From Rhizobium aethiopicum (GTDB lineage: Bacteria > Pseudomonadota > Alphaproteobacteria > Rhizobiales > Rhizobiaceae): 64,000 nt of DNA. Both the position numbers and the translations under genes were made by a program. Position 1 is the first letter of the stretch. Every line of letters starts with the position of its first letter. Shown here in pieces: positions 1-8,938 of the stretch. The stretch spans positions 372,001 through 436,000 of the forward strand of contig NZ_FMAJ01000003.1 in NCBI RefSeq assembly GCF_900094625.1. Direction: 5' to 3'. The notes under the pieces were generated by a model that saw nothing but the letters and a program-made list of their open reading frames with translations, was not told where the DNA came from and did not search any database.

Positions 1-156
1 GGCGGTCAGTTCGATCGGCACCGGCCCCTCCGGAAATCGTTACGCTAGCGTTTCATTTTCCGGCAGTTGCCGTGGACATGCAAGAGGTGGCAGGAACTGC
101 CGCCCGGCAGGGTGAATAAAATTTTAACGATCGGCAGGCGCCGCTCGGTTGCATCA
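1..156. other. Left-edge intergenic stretch
   Basis: No gene is supported here. It lies downstream of the minus-strand aminopeptidase gene. A 10-bp perfect palindrome (ACGCTAGCGT) sits at 42-51. A short hairpin with stem GGCAG/CTGCC sits at 89-101 and could belong to the 3' end of the aminopeptidase transcript, but it lacks a convincing T-tract. Confidence 0.4.
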
Positions 157-1548
157 TCAGCGCAGGCTCCCGCGGATATGATGATAGAGCGCGCGGATCG
201 CCTGTGCTTCGCCGCCGCCCGGCGAATGCGGCCGTTCGGACGGGGCCCAGCCGTAAATGTCGAAATGCACCCAGCTCCTGGCCTTGCTGACGAAACGCTT
301 GAGGAAAAGCGCGGCGGTGATCGAGCCCGCCATTCCGCCGGCCGGCGCGTTGGTCAGGTCGGCGAATTTGGTGCGGATATCCTTTTCGTAGCCGGCGTGG
401 AGCGGCAAGCGCCAGATTGGATCGTCCGTTTCCAGGCTGGCTTCGGTCAGGTCATGTGCCAGGCGGGCGTCGTCGGTGAAGAAGGGCGGAAGATCCGGAC
501 CGAGGGCAACGCGGGCAGCGCCTGTCAGCGTCGCCATGTCGATCAGAAGTTCTGGCTCCTCCTCATCGGCATAGGCAAGCGCATCGGCCAGGATCAGGCG
601 ACCTTCGGCGTCGGTATTGTCGATCTGGACGGTCAGGCCTTTGCGGCTGCGGTAGATGTCGCCGGGTCGGAAGGCATTGGAGGAGATCGCGTTTTCGACG
701 ACGGGCAAGATGACGCGCAGATCGACCTTCAGCTTGGCGTCCATGATCATCAGGGCGAGCCCCATCACATTCGCCGCGCCACCCATATCCTTCTTCATCA
801 GCAGCATCGAGGCGGCCGGCTTGATGTCGAGACCGCCGGTATCGAAGCAAACACCTTTGCCGACGAGCGTCACCTTGCGGTGGCCCTTCTTGCCCCAGCG
901 CAGTTCGAGCAGGCGCGGCGCATCGGCGCTGGCGCGCCCGACGGTATGGATAAGCGGGAAATTCTGCTTGAGCAGTTCGTCGCCCGTGATGGCAGATATC
1001 TCCGCCTTGTAGTGCTGAGCCAGGCCGCGGAAGGCGGCTTCGAGTTGCTCCGGCCCCATGTCGTTGGTCGGTGTATTGATGAGGTCGCGGGCAAGAAACA
1101 CGCCGGCGAGCTGGCGTTTGATGTCGGCGGCGTCGGCATCACGGGGAATCATCAAGGTCGCTGCCGGCGATTTTTCCGATTTATAGCAATCGAAACGGTA
1201 GCTGCCGAGCCCGAAACCGAGGGCCAGGCGATTTGCCGTCAGCGGCGCGGTCTCGATGTGCCAGTTGCCGGCCGGCAGCGCGCGGGCCAGCCTGCCGGTA
1301 ATGTAAGGCTGCTCGGACGGGTTGGTGCCGAGGCCGAAAAGTGCGCCGCCGAGATGGCCATCGGCCGTTGGAATCAGTAGCAGCGAGCCGCTTTCGGCCT
1401 TGTAGCCCGCCTTGCGCGCCCAATCGAGCGCGATCGGATCGATCGTGCCGGTCTCGATATGGGCGGGCGTGACGGCGAAGATCGGCAGCGTCGAACCACC
1501 TTTCGTGTTGAAAGGAGTCGGTCTTTCGATGAACTGATAGGGGGCCAT
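157..1548 (-). CDS. Leucyl aminopeptidase family protein (M17)
   Basis: Cytosolic metallo-aminopeptidase of family M17, which removes N-terminal residues from peptides using two metal ions. The 463-residue protein has the usual two parts: a variable N-terminal domain (about 1-150) and the C-terminal catalytic domain. The signature NTDAEGRL is at residues 311-318, the metal and substrate segment GKGVCFDTGG near 230-239, and KKDMGGA near 252-258, so the active site looks intact. It is somewhat shorter than E. coli PepA (about 500 residues), and rhizobia carry more than one M17 paralogue, so I give no gene symbol. It is transcribed alone and is divergent from the TadD-like gene across a 138-bp gap. 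Confidence 0.92.
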   Translation of the reverse strand: MAPYQFIERPTPFNTKGGSTLPIFAVTPAHIETGTIDPIALDWARKAGYKAESGSLLLIPTADGHLGGALFGLGTNPSEQPYITGRLARALPAGNWHIETAPLTANRLALGFGLGSYRFDCYKSEKSPAATLMIPRDADAADIKRQLAGVFLARDLINTPTNDMGPEQLEAAFRGLAQHYKAEISAITGDELLKQNFPLIHTVGRASADAPRLLELRWGKKGHRKVTLVGKGVCFDTGGLDIKPAASMLLMKKDMGGAANVMGLALMIMDAKLKVDLRVILPVVENAISSNAFRPGDIYRSRKGLTVQIDNTDAEGRLILADALAYADEEEPELLIDMATLTGAARVALGPDLPPFFTDDARLAHDLTEASLETDDPIWRLPLHAGYEKDIRTKFADLTNAPAGGMAGSITAALFLKRFVSKARSWVHFDIYGWAPSERPHSPGGGEAQAIRALYHHIRGSLR

Positions 1549-1716
1549 GATTGTCCTTCGGCGGTCGTCAGGAATCGTTCCTTAACGGTCTGTTAGGGTT
1601 AACAGACTATTGCTGGAGCGAAGATTGCGTCAAACCTTTCCCTGTTCCGCTTCGAGGTCAGGCGCCGATTTCGGAATCAGGAACGCATGATGACTGCCTC
1701 GCTCACCGTCATATCC

Positions 1717-2526
1717 ATGAATCGTATCCTGCAGGGCGCTGCGGCATCGCTGATCGTCCTCGCGCTTGCCGGCTGCTCGACGACCAAGGACCGGATGACG
1801 ACAGGCTCGGTGCCGAAGCTTACCAAGCCGGTCGAAGAGATGGACGCGACCGAGTTGCGCTCGGCGACGGAGCGGATCGGTCAGGCCTATGAAAAGAACC
1901 CGCGCGATCCGGTCAACGGCGTCAACTATGCCAACCTGCTGCGCATGAGCGGTCGCGACGCGCAGGCGCTCGCCGTCATGCAGCAGGTGGCGATCGCCAA
2001 TCCGGGAGACCGCAATGTGCTTGCCGCCTACGGCAAGGCGCAGGCCGCCGCCGGTCAGTTCGAGCAGGCGCTGAACACGATCGCCCGCGCCCAGACGCCG
2101 GATCGTCCGGACTGGAGGCTGATCTCGGCCGAAGGCGCGATCCTTGACCAGATGGGCAAAGCAACAGACGCCAGAAAGCGGTACCGCGACGCGCTCGACA
2201 TCCAGCCGAACGAACCTTCTATCCTTTCCAACCTCGGCATGTCCTATGTGCTGACCGGCGACCTGCGCACGGCCGAAACCTATCTGCGCTCCGCCGCCGG
2301 CCAACCGAGCGCCGACAGCCGCGTCCGCCAGAACCTCGCCCTCGTCGTTGGCCTGCAGGGGCGTTTTCCGGAAGCCGAGCAGATCGCGCGGCGCGAACTT
2401 TCGCCGCAGCAGGCCGATGCCAATGTCGCCTATCTGAGAAGCATGCTGTCGCAGCAGAATTCCTGGCAGAAGCTCGCCGCCAAGGACAAGACGCCGGGCG
2501 CGCCTGAGGGCAGCAATACCAACTGA
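1717..2526 (+). CDS. tadD: TadD-like tetratricopeptide lipoprotein of the Flp pilus system
   Basis: Predicted TPR lipoprotein that, by family, helps assemble or localise the Tad secretion machine (pilotin-like role for the outer-membrane secretin). The start at 1717 is preferred over an in-frame ATG at 1687, because it gives a normal lipoprotein signal peptide: MNR, a hydrophobic stretch, then the lipobox LAGC around residues 16-19. The mature part has repeated TPR helices, for example around YEKNPRDPVNGVNYANLL and the segment with DIQPNEPSILSNLGMSYVL. The gene stands on the opposite strand from the main tad operon. The LysE-family gene separates them, so it must have its own promoter in the gap shared with the aminopeptidase gene. 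Confidence 0.85.
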   Translation: MNRILQGAAASLIVLALAGCSTTKDRMTTGSVPKLTKPVEEMDATELRSATERIGQAYEKNPRDPVNGVNYANLLRMSGRDAQALAVMQQVAIANPGDRNVLAAYGKAQAAAGQFEQALNTIARAQTPDRPDWRLISAEGAILDQMGKATDARKRYRDALDIQPNEPSILSNLGMSYVLTGDLRTAETYLRSAAGQPSADSRVRQNLALVVGLQGRFPEAEQIARRELSPQQADANVAYLRSMLSQQNSWQKLAAKDKTPGAPEGSNTN

Positions 2527-2571
2527 CCGGAACATGCTGCAACAAGGCTTACGCCTTCTATCAAGACGACC

Positions 2572-3204
2572 TTAGCGGGTGCTCAGGCCGGAAAGAATGA
2601 GACGCAGGCCAAGGCCGCCCATGACGGCACCGGCGGCGCGGTCAATCCAGCCCTTGGCATAGAGATAAAGGCGCCGCGGGTGGCGGGCCGAAAAGGCGAG
2701 CGCCACGATCGAATACCACCCCGCCTCCACTGCGAAGACGCCGACCGGCAGCGCCACTATGAGATCGAGCGGTACTGTCCTCGGCAGAAGTGCCGCAAAG
2801 AGGCTGGCATAGACGATGATGGTCTTCGGGTTGCTGAGCTGCGTCAGCAACGCGATCATGAAACTGCGCATAGGCGCGCGATGGCCATTGACGGCGTCGG
2901 AAATCTCGAGCGGCTCTCCGGCGCCCCTCCAGATATTGACGGCGATGTAGAGAAGATAGCCGCCGCCTGCGACCTTCAGCAGTACATAGAGCCATTCGAA
3001 CTGCGACAGCAGCGCCGTTAGACCGGCAAGCGCCAGCACGGCAAACACGACGCCGCCGGCGCCCATGCCGAGTGCAGCGGCAAATCCATCCAGCCGCGAG
3101 CGCGAGATGGCGATCCGGGAGACGACGACGAAGCTCGGGCCGGGGCTCATCGCACCGATCACCAAGGCTGCAATGATGCTGATGAAAATGCCGGCAGAAG
3201 ACAT
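2572..3204 (-). CDS. LysE/RhtB family amino-acid exporter
   Basis: Inner-membrane exporter of the LysE/RhtB family, 210 residues, the normal length for the family. The N-terminus shows the family hallmark: a first membrane helix followed by MSPGPSFVVV, then about five further hydrophobic segments. The substrate (amino acid or related small molecule) cannot be told from sequence. It converges with the TadD-like gene, leaving 45 bp in which an imperfect short hairpin (AAGGC-TTAC-GCCTT, 2544-2557) is visible. It lies 160 bp downstream of tadC on the same strand. It may be read through from the pilus operon, but nothing suggests a pilus function. Confidence 0.88.
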   Translation of the reverse strand: MSSAGIFISIIAALVIGAMSPGPSFVVVSRIAISRSRLDGFAAALGMGAGGVVFAVLALAGLTALLSQFEWLYVLLKVAGGGYLLYIAVNIWRGAGEPLEISDAVNGHRAPMRSFMIALLTQLSNPKTIIVYASLFAALLPRTVPLDLIVALPVGVFAVEAGWYSIVALAFSARHPRRLYLYAKGWIDRAAGAVMGGLGLRLILSGLSTR

Positions 3205-3364
3205 CGCAACCTCTCTTTAAGGATCGGATAGCGGAGGGAAAGCGGCGGCCGTTTCCGCGCTTCCCGATGGCCCTTTATTTATCCCGTTTACCAGCTATGC
3301 CGGCGCCGGTCACCCAGGTTGCGGCTGAGATGAGAGGCATTCGCGATCCGGGCCGGAGCATACC
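3205..3364. other. Gap between tadC and the LysE-family gene
   Basis: 160 bp on the 3' side of tadC. It probably contains the lysE-family promoter and the end of the pilus operon. No convincing terminator hairpin with a T-run, and no small gene, can be supported. Confidence 0.35.
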
Positions 3365-4351
3365 TCAGAACTTGTCGGCCACCTGGATGCCGGCCGGGCC
3401 GAGGATGACGGCGATCAGCACCGGCAGGAAGAACAGGATCATCGGCACCGTCAGTTTCGGCGGCAGGGCGGCCGCCTTCTTTTCCGCTTCGTTCATGCGC
3501 TCGTCGCGCCCTTCCTGAGCGAGAACGCGCAGCGCCTGTGCTACCGGCGTGCCGTAGCGATCAGCCTGGATCAGCGCTTGGGTCACCGAACGCACCAGCT
3601 CGATCTGCGTGCGCGTAGCGAGATTTTCGAGCGCGACGCGGCGATCCGGCAGGAAAGAGAGCTCAGCCGTGGTCAGCACCATTTCCTCGGCGAGCGGCGG
3701 CGACTGCTCGCCGAGTTCTTCGGAGACGCGCCGCATCGCGGCCTCAATCGAGATGCCGGATTCGACGCAGATCAGCATCAGGTCCAGCGCATCCGGCCAG
3801 GCACGCTTAATCGAGTGCTGCCGCTTGCCCATGCGGTTCGAGATGTAGATGTTGGGCGCATAGAAACCGAGATAGCCGATGCCGATGACGGCAAAGAGGC
3901 GCACGGGCATGCCCCTTTCGGCTAGGTTGCCGAGGACGAAAACCCAGAAAGCGGCAAGTGCCAGGAAAAGGAAGGGGAGGAGGAAACGCGCGACGAGGAA
4001 GGTGTTCAGCGCATTCTCCGACCGAAAACCGGCCGCACGCAGCTTGTTGACCGTATTTTCGTCGACAAGCGCCTGACGCAGGTTGAAGCGCTCAACGATT
4101 TGGCGGACCGAGCGATTGTTCTGGCTGCGGAGCGAAGCCTTTCCGGCGCCGGTTTCCGTATTCATGCGGGCGCGTTCGCGGGCGCGGATCTGCTCACGCT
4201 CGGTCGAGACGGCTTTCATTCGCTTGTTGAGGTCGCCGCGCTCGAAGAAAGGGATGGCGATCGTGTAAAAAGTGGCGAAGACGGCGATCGCGACGAAGAC
4301 GGCGATCAGCATGCTCGGATTCGTCAGTGTTGCGGCGAGGTCCTGCGACAC
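3365..4351 (-). CDS. tadC: Flp pilus inner-membrane platform protein TadC
   Basis: One of two GspF/PilC-like platform proteins that, with TadB and the ATPase TadA, drive assembly of Flp pili. The 328-residue protein has membrane helices at the N-terminus, in the middle (about 120-165) and at the extreme C-terminus. The cytoplasmic T2SSF domain (about 190-290) includes the family-typical segment with DALDLMLICVESGISIEAAM. It is the last gene of the minus-strand tad operon, 15 bp after tadB. A complete, intact copy; the start ATG follows AGCGGGAGAG. Confidence 0.93.
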   Translation of the reverse strand: MSQDLAATLTNPSMLIAVFVAIAVFATFYTIAIPFFERGDLNKRMKAVSTEREQIRARERARMNTETGAGKASLRSQNNRSVRQIVERFNLRQALVDENTVNKLRAAGFRSENALNTFLVARFLLPFLFLALAAFWVFVLGNLAERGMPVRLFAVIGIGYLGFYAPNIYISNRMGKRQHSIKRAWPDALDLMLICVESGISIEAAMRRVSEELGEQSPPLAEEMVLTTAELSFLPDRRVALENLATRTQIELVRSVTQALIQADRYGTPVAQALRVLAQEGRDERMNEAEKKAAALPPKLTVPMILFFLPVLIAVILGPAGIQVADKF

Positions 4352-4366
4352 GGTGCTTCTCTCCCG

Positions 4367-5377
4367 CTAAATGTCAAAATTGACCATGTTGCGCATGACG
4401 AAGATGCCGATCGACATCCAGATCGCCGAGACTCCCATGATGAAATGGCCGCGCGGATCGGTAAAAAGGATCATCATGTAGTTCGGCGAGGTGAGGTAAA
4501 CGAGGGTCGCGACGATGAAGGGCAGCGCGCCGATGATGACGGCTGACGCCTTGGCTTCCATAGACAGCGCCGAGACCTTGGCCTTCATCTTCCGGCGCTC
4601 GCGCAGCACCTTGGACAGGTTGCCGATCGCTTCGGAAAGATTGCCGCCGGCCTGCGACTGGATGGCGATGACAATCGAGAAGAAGTTGACTTCCTGGAGC
4701 GGCATGTGGAGTGTCATGCGGGCGCAGGCGTCGGGAATGCTGAGGCCCACCTGCTGTGCCTCGATCACCCTCCGGAACTCACTCTTGACCGGCTCGGTGC
4801 CTTCGGTTGCGATAAGACGGATTGCGTCATTGAGTGGCAGTCCGGATTTGATCGAGCGGGTGATGACGTCGAGCGCATTGGGGAGTTCGTTGAGGAATTT
4901 GGTCTGGCGGCGCTTGATGAGGAAGCCGAGAACCCAACGCGGCAGGCCAAGACCGGCAACAACGGCAACACCGACCATGACCATCCACGATGCGCCGACG
5001 ACGAAGGCCACGAGCAGCAGCACGGAAGCGAAGACGGCGCTGAAGAGATAGAATTTCCCCAGGCTTATCGTCAGGCCGGCCTGCACCAGCCGGGATTTCA
5101 TCGACAGGGTCTTCTTGGCCTTTTCGTTCTGGCGTTTTTCCAGATCCTTCAGATTGTCCTGTACCGACTTGCGGCGCTTCGACAGTTCCTGCACCCGATC
5201 ACGAGCAGCCTTGACTTTGACCCGGTCAACTTCGGCCGATGCGACGCGGTTGATGCGGCTTGCCGATTTCTTGTCGGCCTCGATCTTCGAAAACATTAGG
5301 GCATAGGCGACCGCCGCCGCGGAGACCGCTGCGAGGACGACGATTGCCAGGACTACCGGATCGAACCCGAACATCAC
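4367..5377 (-). CDS. tadB: Flp pilus inner-membrane platform protein TadB
   Basis: Partner of TadC in the inner-membrane platform of the Flp/Tad pilus machine. The 336-residue protein has an N-terminal membrane helix and a basic, charged cytoplasmic linker (about 35-95). Two helices follow near 105-150. The T2SSF domain (about 170-300) includes PNALDVITRSIKSGLPLNDA and a Gly-rich turn QSQAGGNLSEAIGNL. A C-terminal membrane segment completes it. The gene starts 2 bp after tadA ends, so the two are almost certainly translationally coupled. Confidence 0.94.
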   Translation of the reverse strand: MMFGFDPVVLAIVVLAAVSAAAVAYALMFSKIEADKKSASRINRVASAEVDRVKVKAARDRVQELSKRRKSVQDNLKDLEKRQNEKAKKTLSMKSRLVQAGLTISLGKFYLFSAVFASVLLLVAFVVGASWMVMVGVAVVAGLGLPRWVLGFLIKRRQTKFLNELPNALDVITRSIKSGLPLNDAIRLIATEGTEPVKSEFRRVIEAQQVGLSIPDACARMTLHMPLQEVNFFSIVIAIQSQAGGNLSEAIGNLSKVLRERRKMKAKVSALSMEAKASAVIIGALPFIVATLVYLTSPNYMMILFTDPRGHFIMGVSAIWMSIGIFVMRNMVNFDI

Positions 5378-5379
5378 TC

Positions 5380-6858
5380 CTATTCCTTCGTTTTCGCTTC
5401 CATCGCGTCGAGAGCGGCGGCCAGGCGCTTTTCCTCGTTGAAGTAGCGAGCCCGATCCCAGAAATGCGGTTTGCCAACGCCGGTCGACATGTGCCGGCCG
5501 ATCAGCCGGCCGCCCGCATCCTCGCCTTCGATCTCGTAACGCATCAGGTCCTGGGTGATGATGACGTCGCTTTCCATGCCGATCACCTCGGTGATCTGGG
5601 TGATGCGGCGGGAACCGTCGCGAAGACGCGCCGCCTGGATGATGACATCGACCGAGGTGGAGATGATTTCACGCACCGTCTTTGCCGGCAGCGAGAAACC
5701 GCCCATGGCGATCATCGATTCGATACGGCTCAGGCATTCGCGCGGCGTGTTGGCGTGGATCGTGCCCATCGAGCCGTCGTGACCGGTGTTCATCGCCTGC
5801 AGCAGATCGAAAACTTCAGGTCCGCGCACTTCGCCGACGATGATGCGTTCAGGGCGCATACGCAGGCAGTTCTTGACGAGATCTCGCATGGTGATCTCGC
5901 CCTCGCCTTCGATGTTCGGCGGACGTGTTTCCAAACGGACGACATGCGGCTGCTGCAGCTGCAGTTCGGCCGTGTCCTCGCAGGTGATGACGCGCTCGTC
6001 CCGGTCGATATAGTTGGTGAGGCAGTTCAGAAGGGTGGTTTTGCCCGAGCCCGTGCCGCCGGAGATGATGACGTTGCAGCGTACGCGCCCGATGATCTGC
6101 AGCACGGTTGCGCCTTCCGGCGTGATGGCGCCGAAACGCACGAGTTGATCGAGCGTCAGCTTGTCCTTCTTGAACTTGCGGATGGTGAGTGCCGGACCGT
6201 CGATCGACAGCGGCGGCGCGATGACGTTGACGCGTGAGCCATCGGGCAGGCGCGCGTCGCAGATCGGGCTCGATTCATCGACGCGGCGGCCGACCTGGCT
6301 GACGATGCGCTGGCAGATGGAGAGAAGCTGCGCATTGTCGCGAAAACGGATTTCCGATTCCATCGTCTTGCCGCCGACTTCGATGAAGGTCTGGCCGGCA
6401 CCGTTGACCATGATGTCGGCAATGTCGTCGCGCGCCAGCAAGGGCTCCAGCGGACCGTAGCCGAGAACGTCGTTGCAGATATCCTCGAGCAGCTCTTCCT
6501 GCTCGGAGATCGACATCGCAAAGTTCTTGATGGTGATGATGTCGTTGACGATGTCGCGGATTTCCTCGCGCGCGCTTTCGCTGTCGAGCTTGGAAAGCTG
6601 CGACAGATCGATCGTGTCGATCAGCGCGGAAAAGACCTGCTGTTTGGTGTCATAATATTCGTCGGTGCGAACCGGGCGCTTGCGCGCCGGCGCCTGCGTC
6701 GGCGGCGGCGTCACCTGCTGGCGCTGTGGCTCACGCGAAGGTTCGACGAGGACGGCAGGAGAGGAGGCCACGGGCGCGGCAGCGGCCGGAGCCGGGGGCG
6801 AAGGAGCGATCGCGCCTCCGGCCTTTCCGAAACCTTCGTTTCCGCGTTTTCCAAACAT
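5380..6858 (-). CDS. cpaF: Flp pilus assembly ATPase TadA/CpaF
   Basis: Hexameric secretion ATPase that powers pilin polymerisation and, in some systems, retraction. It is 492 residues long. A Pro/Ala-rich N-terminal tail (about 10-60) precedes the helical N-terminal domain, and the RecA-like core carries Walker [10 protein letters not shown] at 267-275. The segment TCEDTAELQ (about 292-300) and the His-box region with [15 protein letters not shown] are also present. All catalytic motifs expected of the VirB11/GspE CpaF subgroup are intact. It lies between cpaE (32 bp upstream) and tadB (2 bp downstream). Confidence 0.96.
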   Translation of the reverse strand: MFGKRGNEGFGKAGGAIAPSPPAPAAAAPVASSPAVLVEPSREPQRQQVTPPPTQAPARKRPVRTDEYYDTKQQVFSALIDTIDLSQLSKLDSESAREEIRDIVNDIITIKNFAMSISEQEELLEDICNDVLGYGPLEPLLARDDIADIMVNGAGQTFIEVGGKTMESEIRFRDNAQLLSICQRIVSQVGRRVDESSPICDARLPDGSRVNVIAPPLSIDGPALTIRKFKKDKLTLDQLVRFGAITPEGATVLQIIGRVRCNVIISGGTGSGKTTLLNCLTNYIDRDERVITCEDTAELQLQQPHVVRLETRPPNIEGEGEITMRDLVKNCLRMRPERIIVGEVRGPEVFDLLQAMNTGHDGSMGTIHANTPRECLSRIESMIAMGGFSLPAKTVREIISTSVDVIIQAARLRDGSRRITQITEVIGMESDVIITQDLMRYEIEGEDAGGRLIGRHMSTGVGKPHFWDRARYFNEEKRLAAALDAMEAKTKE

Positions 6859-6890
6859 GCCGCTTAATCCAATCTCTTCGTTTTACTCGT

Positions 6891-8168
6891 CTACTTCCGC
6901 TTCAGGAGGCCGAGCAGGCCTCCCTTCTTCGCCTTCTTGATGGCGACGCGGCCGGTGACGATGTGCGATATCTGCGAAAAGGTTTCGGCCGTCGGCGACT
7001 TCGGATCGACTTCGGAGATCATCCGGCCGCTGTTGGCGGCGTTGCCGAAGAGGTTGATGTCGAAGGGAATGATCGCGATCGGATCGATCTCCAGCGGCTC
7101 GCAGAAATCCGACGGCGAGATCTCCGGACGTTTCGGCATACCGACCTGATTGAGGATGAGATGCGGCGGCTTGTCGTTCGGCCGCATCTTGCGCAGCGCG
7201 TCCAGCATGTTTTTCGTATTGCGCAGGTTGGCAAGGTCGGGAACCGCCGCGATGACCACCTCGTCGACGCTCGCCAGCACCGAGCGCGTCCATTCCGACC
7301 ATCCATGCGGAACATCGAGCACGGTAACGGGGGCGCTGCGCTGCAGGACATCGAGCACCGGTTGGAAAGCCTGGCCGTCGAAATCATAGGCGCGGTCGAG
7401 CAGCGACGGTGCGGCGAGCAGCGACAGATGCTCGGAACATTTCGTCAGCAGGCGGTCGAGGAAGACCTCGTCGAGCCGATCGGGCGCGAAGACGGCTTCG
7501 GCAATGCCCTGGGCGGGATCCTGATCGAAGTCGATGTTCGCCGTGCCATAGGGCAGGTCGAGATCAGCGAGGATCGTTTCAGTGGAGAAGAGGTTGGAAA
7601 TGCCGAAAGCGCAATTGTGCGCGATGGTCGAGGCGCCGGTGCCGCCTTTCGAGCCGATGAAGGCGATGCTGCGCCCAAGCGGCTCGGCTTCCGGATCAAC
7701 GAAGATCGACGCCATTGCGGTCAGAATGTCGGGCATGGCCACCGGCTGGACCATATATTCGGAAATGCCGTTGCGGATAAGCTCGCGATAGAGCCCGATA
7801 TCATTGTAGTAGCCGACGATCACGACCTTGGTCGTCGGATCGCAGACAGCGGCGAGCGGCGCGAGTTCGCCAAGCAGGCTCCCGACATTCGCCTTTGTCT
7901 CGAGAATGATGAGGTTGGGCGTGGGCGCGCCGGAGAACATATTGGCGGCGGCGGCTATGCCGCCGCTGGTGATGCGCATGCTCACCTTCGCCATCCGCCG
8001 ATCATTGGCGCAGCGTTCCATGACCTGCTGCAGGGCTTCGCTTTCGCAAAAGGCATGAACGGAGATGCGCGGCAACGGCCGCATATTTTCCAGATCCGCC
8101 ATGCGCACCGCCTCTTCGGCGTGGCGAAGTTCGATGGGGTTTTTGATGTCGTATTCGATCGCGCTCAT
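6891..8168 (-). CDS. cpaE: Pilus localisation protein CpaE/TadZ
   Basis: ParA/MinD-superfamily protein that positions the Tad machine in the cell. Residues about 30-160 resemble a degenerate response-regulator receiver domain. The P-loop domain follows, with KGGTGAST at 174-181. The canonical second lysine and threonine of the Walker A motif (GKT) are replaced by GAS, which is common in CpaE/TadZ proteins and suggests altered ATP hydrolysis. The C-terminus is basic (KKAKKGGLLGLLKRK), suitable for membrane or DNA association. It is 425 residues long and lies 14 bp after cpaD. Confidence 0.93.
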   Translation of the reverse strand: MSAIEYDIKNPIELRHAEEAVRMADLENMRPLPRISVHAFCESEALQQVMERCANDRRMAKVSMRITSGGIAAAANMFSGAPTPNLIILETKANVGSLLGELAPLAAVCDPTTKVVIVGYYNDIGLYRELIRNGISEYMVQPVAMPDILTAMASIFVDPEAEPLGRSIAFIGSKGGTGASTIAHNCAFGISNLFSTETILADLDLPYGTANIDFDQDPAQGIAEAVFAPDRLDEVFLDRLLTKCSEHLSLLAAPSLLDRAYDFDGQAFQPVLDVLQRSAPVTVLDVPHGWSEWTRSVLASVDEVVIAAVPDLANLRNTKNMLDALRKMRPNDKPPHLILNQVGMPKRPEISPSDFCEPLEIDPIAIIPFDINLFGNAANSGRMISEVDPKSPTAETFSQISHIVTGRVAIKKAKKGGLLGLLKRK

Positions 8169-8182
8169 CGTCCCGTTCCGCC

Positions 8183-8938
8183 TCAGAATCCGCTGCTGCC
8201 GGAGGCATCTTCGATCGTCGTCGTCGTCGTCCGGTATTCCTTGATGGCGTTGTTGCGTCGCTGGGCGTCGATCGGGGTCATGCCGCGGGGCGCCACCAGA
8301 TCCTCCGGATTGGCGACCTGGGCAGCGAGGTTGTTCTGCGAGGCGCAGCCGAAATTATAATAGTTCTGATTGGCGAAATCGTTCGAGATATCCTTTGGCC
8401 ATTGACCGCACTGCGTCGTGACCGCGGTCGTGCCGGTAAAGCTCAGCCGGATCGGCGCGGCATCGCCGGCATCGGCGGCGGCATAGGAGGTATTGATGAT
8501 CTTCGAGCTTGCGATCCCTTTTGTCGTCAGCTCGGCTCGCACCTGGTTGCGCAGTTGATAGGCGGCTGCGGAATTGGGCGAACCCTCCGGCGACAGGACG
8601 TACACCGGGCCTGAGGCGCGTGATGTGTAGTTTGCGGCAAAGCCGCGGATGAGATCGCGCTGGGCGATGGTCAGGCGGCGATCGGTCGAGGCGACCGGGA
8701 TATCCACCGTCTGTTCGGCTTCGGTGACGATGATCGGGTGACGGGCGCGGTAATCGTCGGGAATGCCGCCTGTCGTCAGCTGGTCATGCGGGCCGGCGCA
8801 TCCGGAAAGGGTCGCCATCGACACGGCGGCCGCGGCAAGAAGCGCCTTGGAGTAACCGAGCCGGGGTGTCGTCGAATTCATGAGGGCCATCGCCTGATCT
8901 CTGTTCTCGTCCATTGCTGCCGATCCTGCCGCGCTCAT
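8183..8938 (-). CDS. cpaD: Pilus biogenesis lipoprotein CpaD
   Basis: Outer-membrane lipoprotein of the Tad system, thought to assist the secretin CpaC. The open frame gives 251 residues. A start at the internal methionine near residue 17 gives a more standard signal peptide, with a hydrophobic run ending in the lipobox LSGC followed by AGPHDQL. The CpaD domain follows, with the segment DIPVASTDRRLTIAQRD. The C-terminal region contains RGMTPIDAQRRNNAIKEYRT, typical of the family. The first codon overlaps the end of cpaC by 4 bases, indicating coupled translation. Confidence 0.9.
   Translation of the reverse strand: MSAAGSAAMDENRDQAMALMNSTTPRLGYSKALLAAAAVSMATLSGCAGPHDQLTTGGIPDDYRARHPIIVTEAEQTVDIPVASTDRRLTIAQRDLIRGFAANYTSRASGPVYVLSPEGSPNSAAAYQLRNQVRAELTTKGIASSKIINTSYAAADAGDAAPIRLSFTGTTAVTTQCGQWPKDISNDFANQNYYNFGCASQNNLAAQVANPEDLVAPRGMTPIDAQRRNNAIKEYRTTTTTIEDASGSSGF

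Noticed and set aside
67-1380. 437-codon plus-strand frame over the aminopeptidase gene
   Set aside because: It is antisense to a protein with complete M17 motifs and has no recognisable domain or ribosome binding site.
6891-8168. Loss of the Walker A lysine in CpaE as a sign of a broken gene
   Set aside because: Such deviations are common in CpaE/TadZ proteins, and the remainder of the gene is intact and in operon order.
6726-8360. 544-codon plus-strand frame over cpaE and cpaD
   Set aside because: An antisense shadow of two well-identified pilus genes, with a biased Arg/Gly/Asp-rich product.
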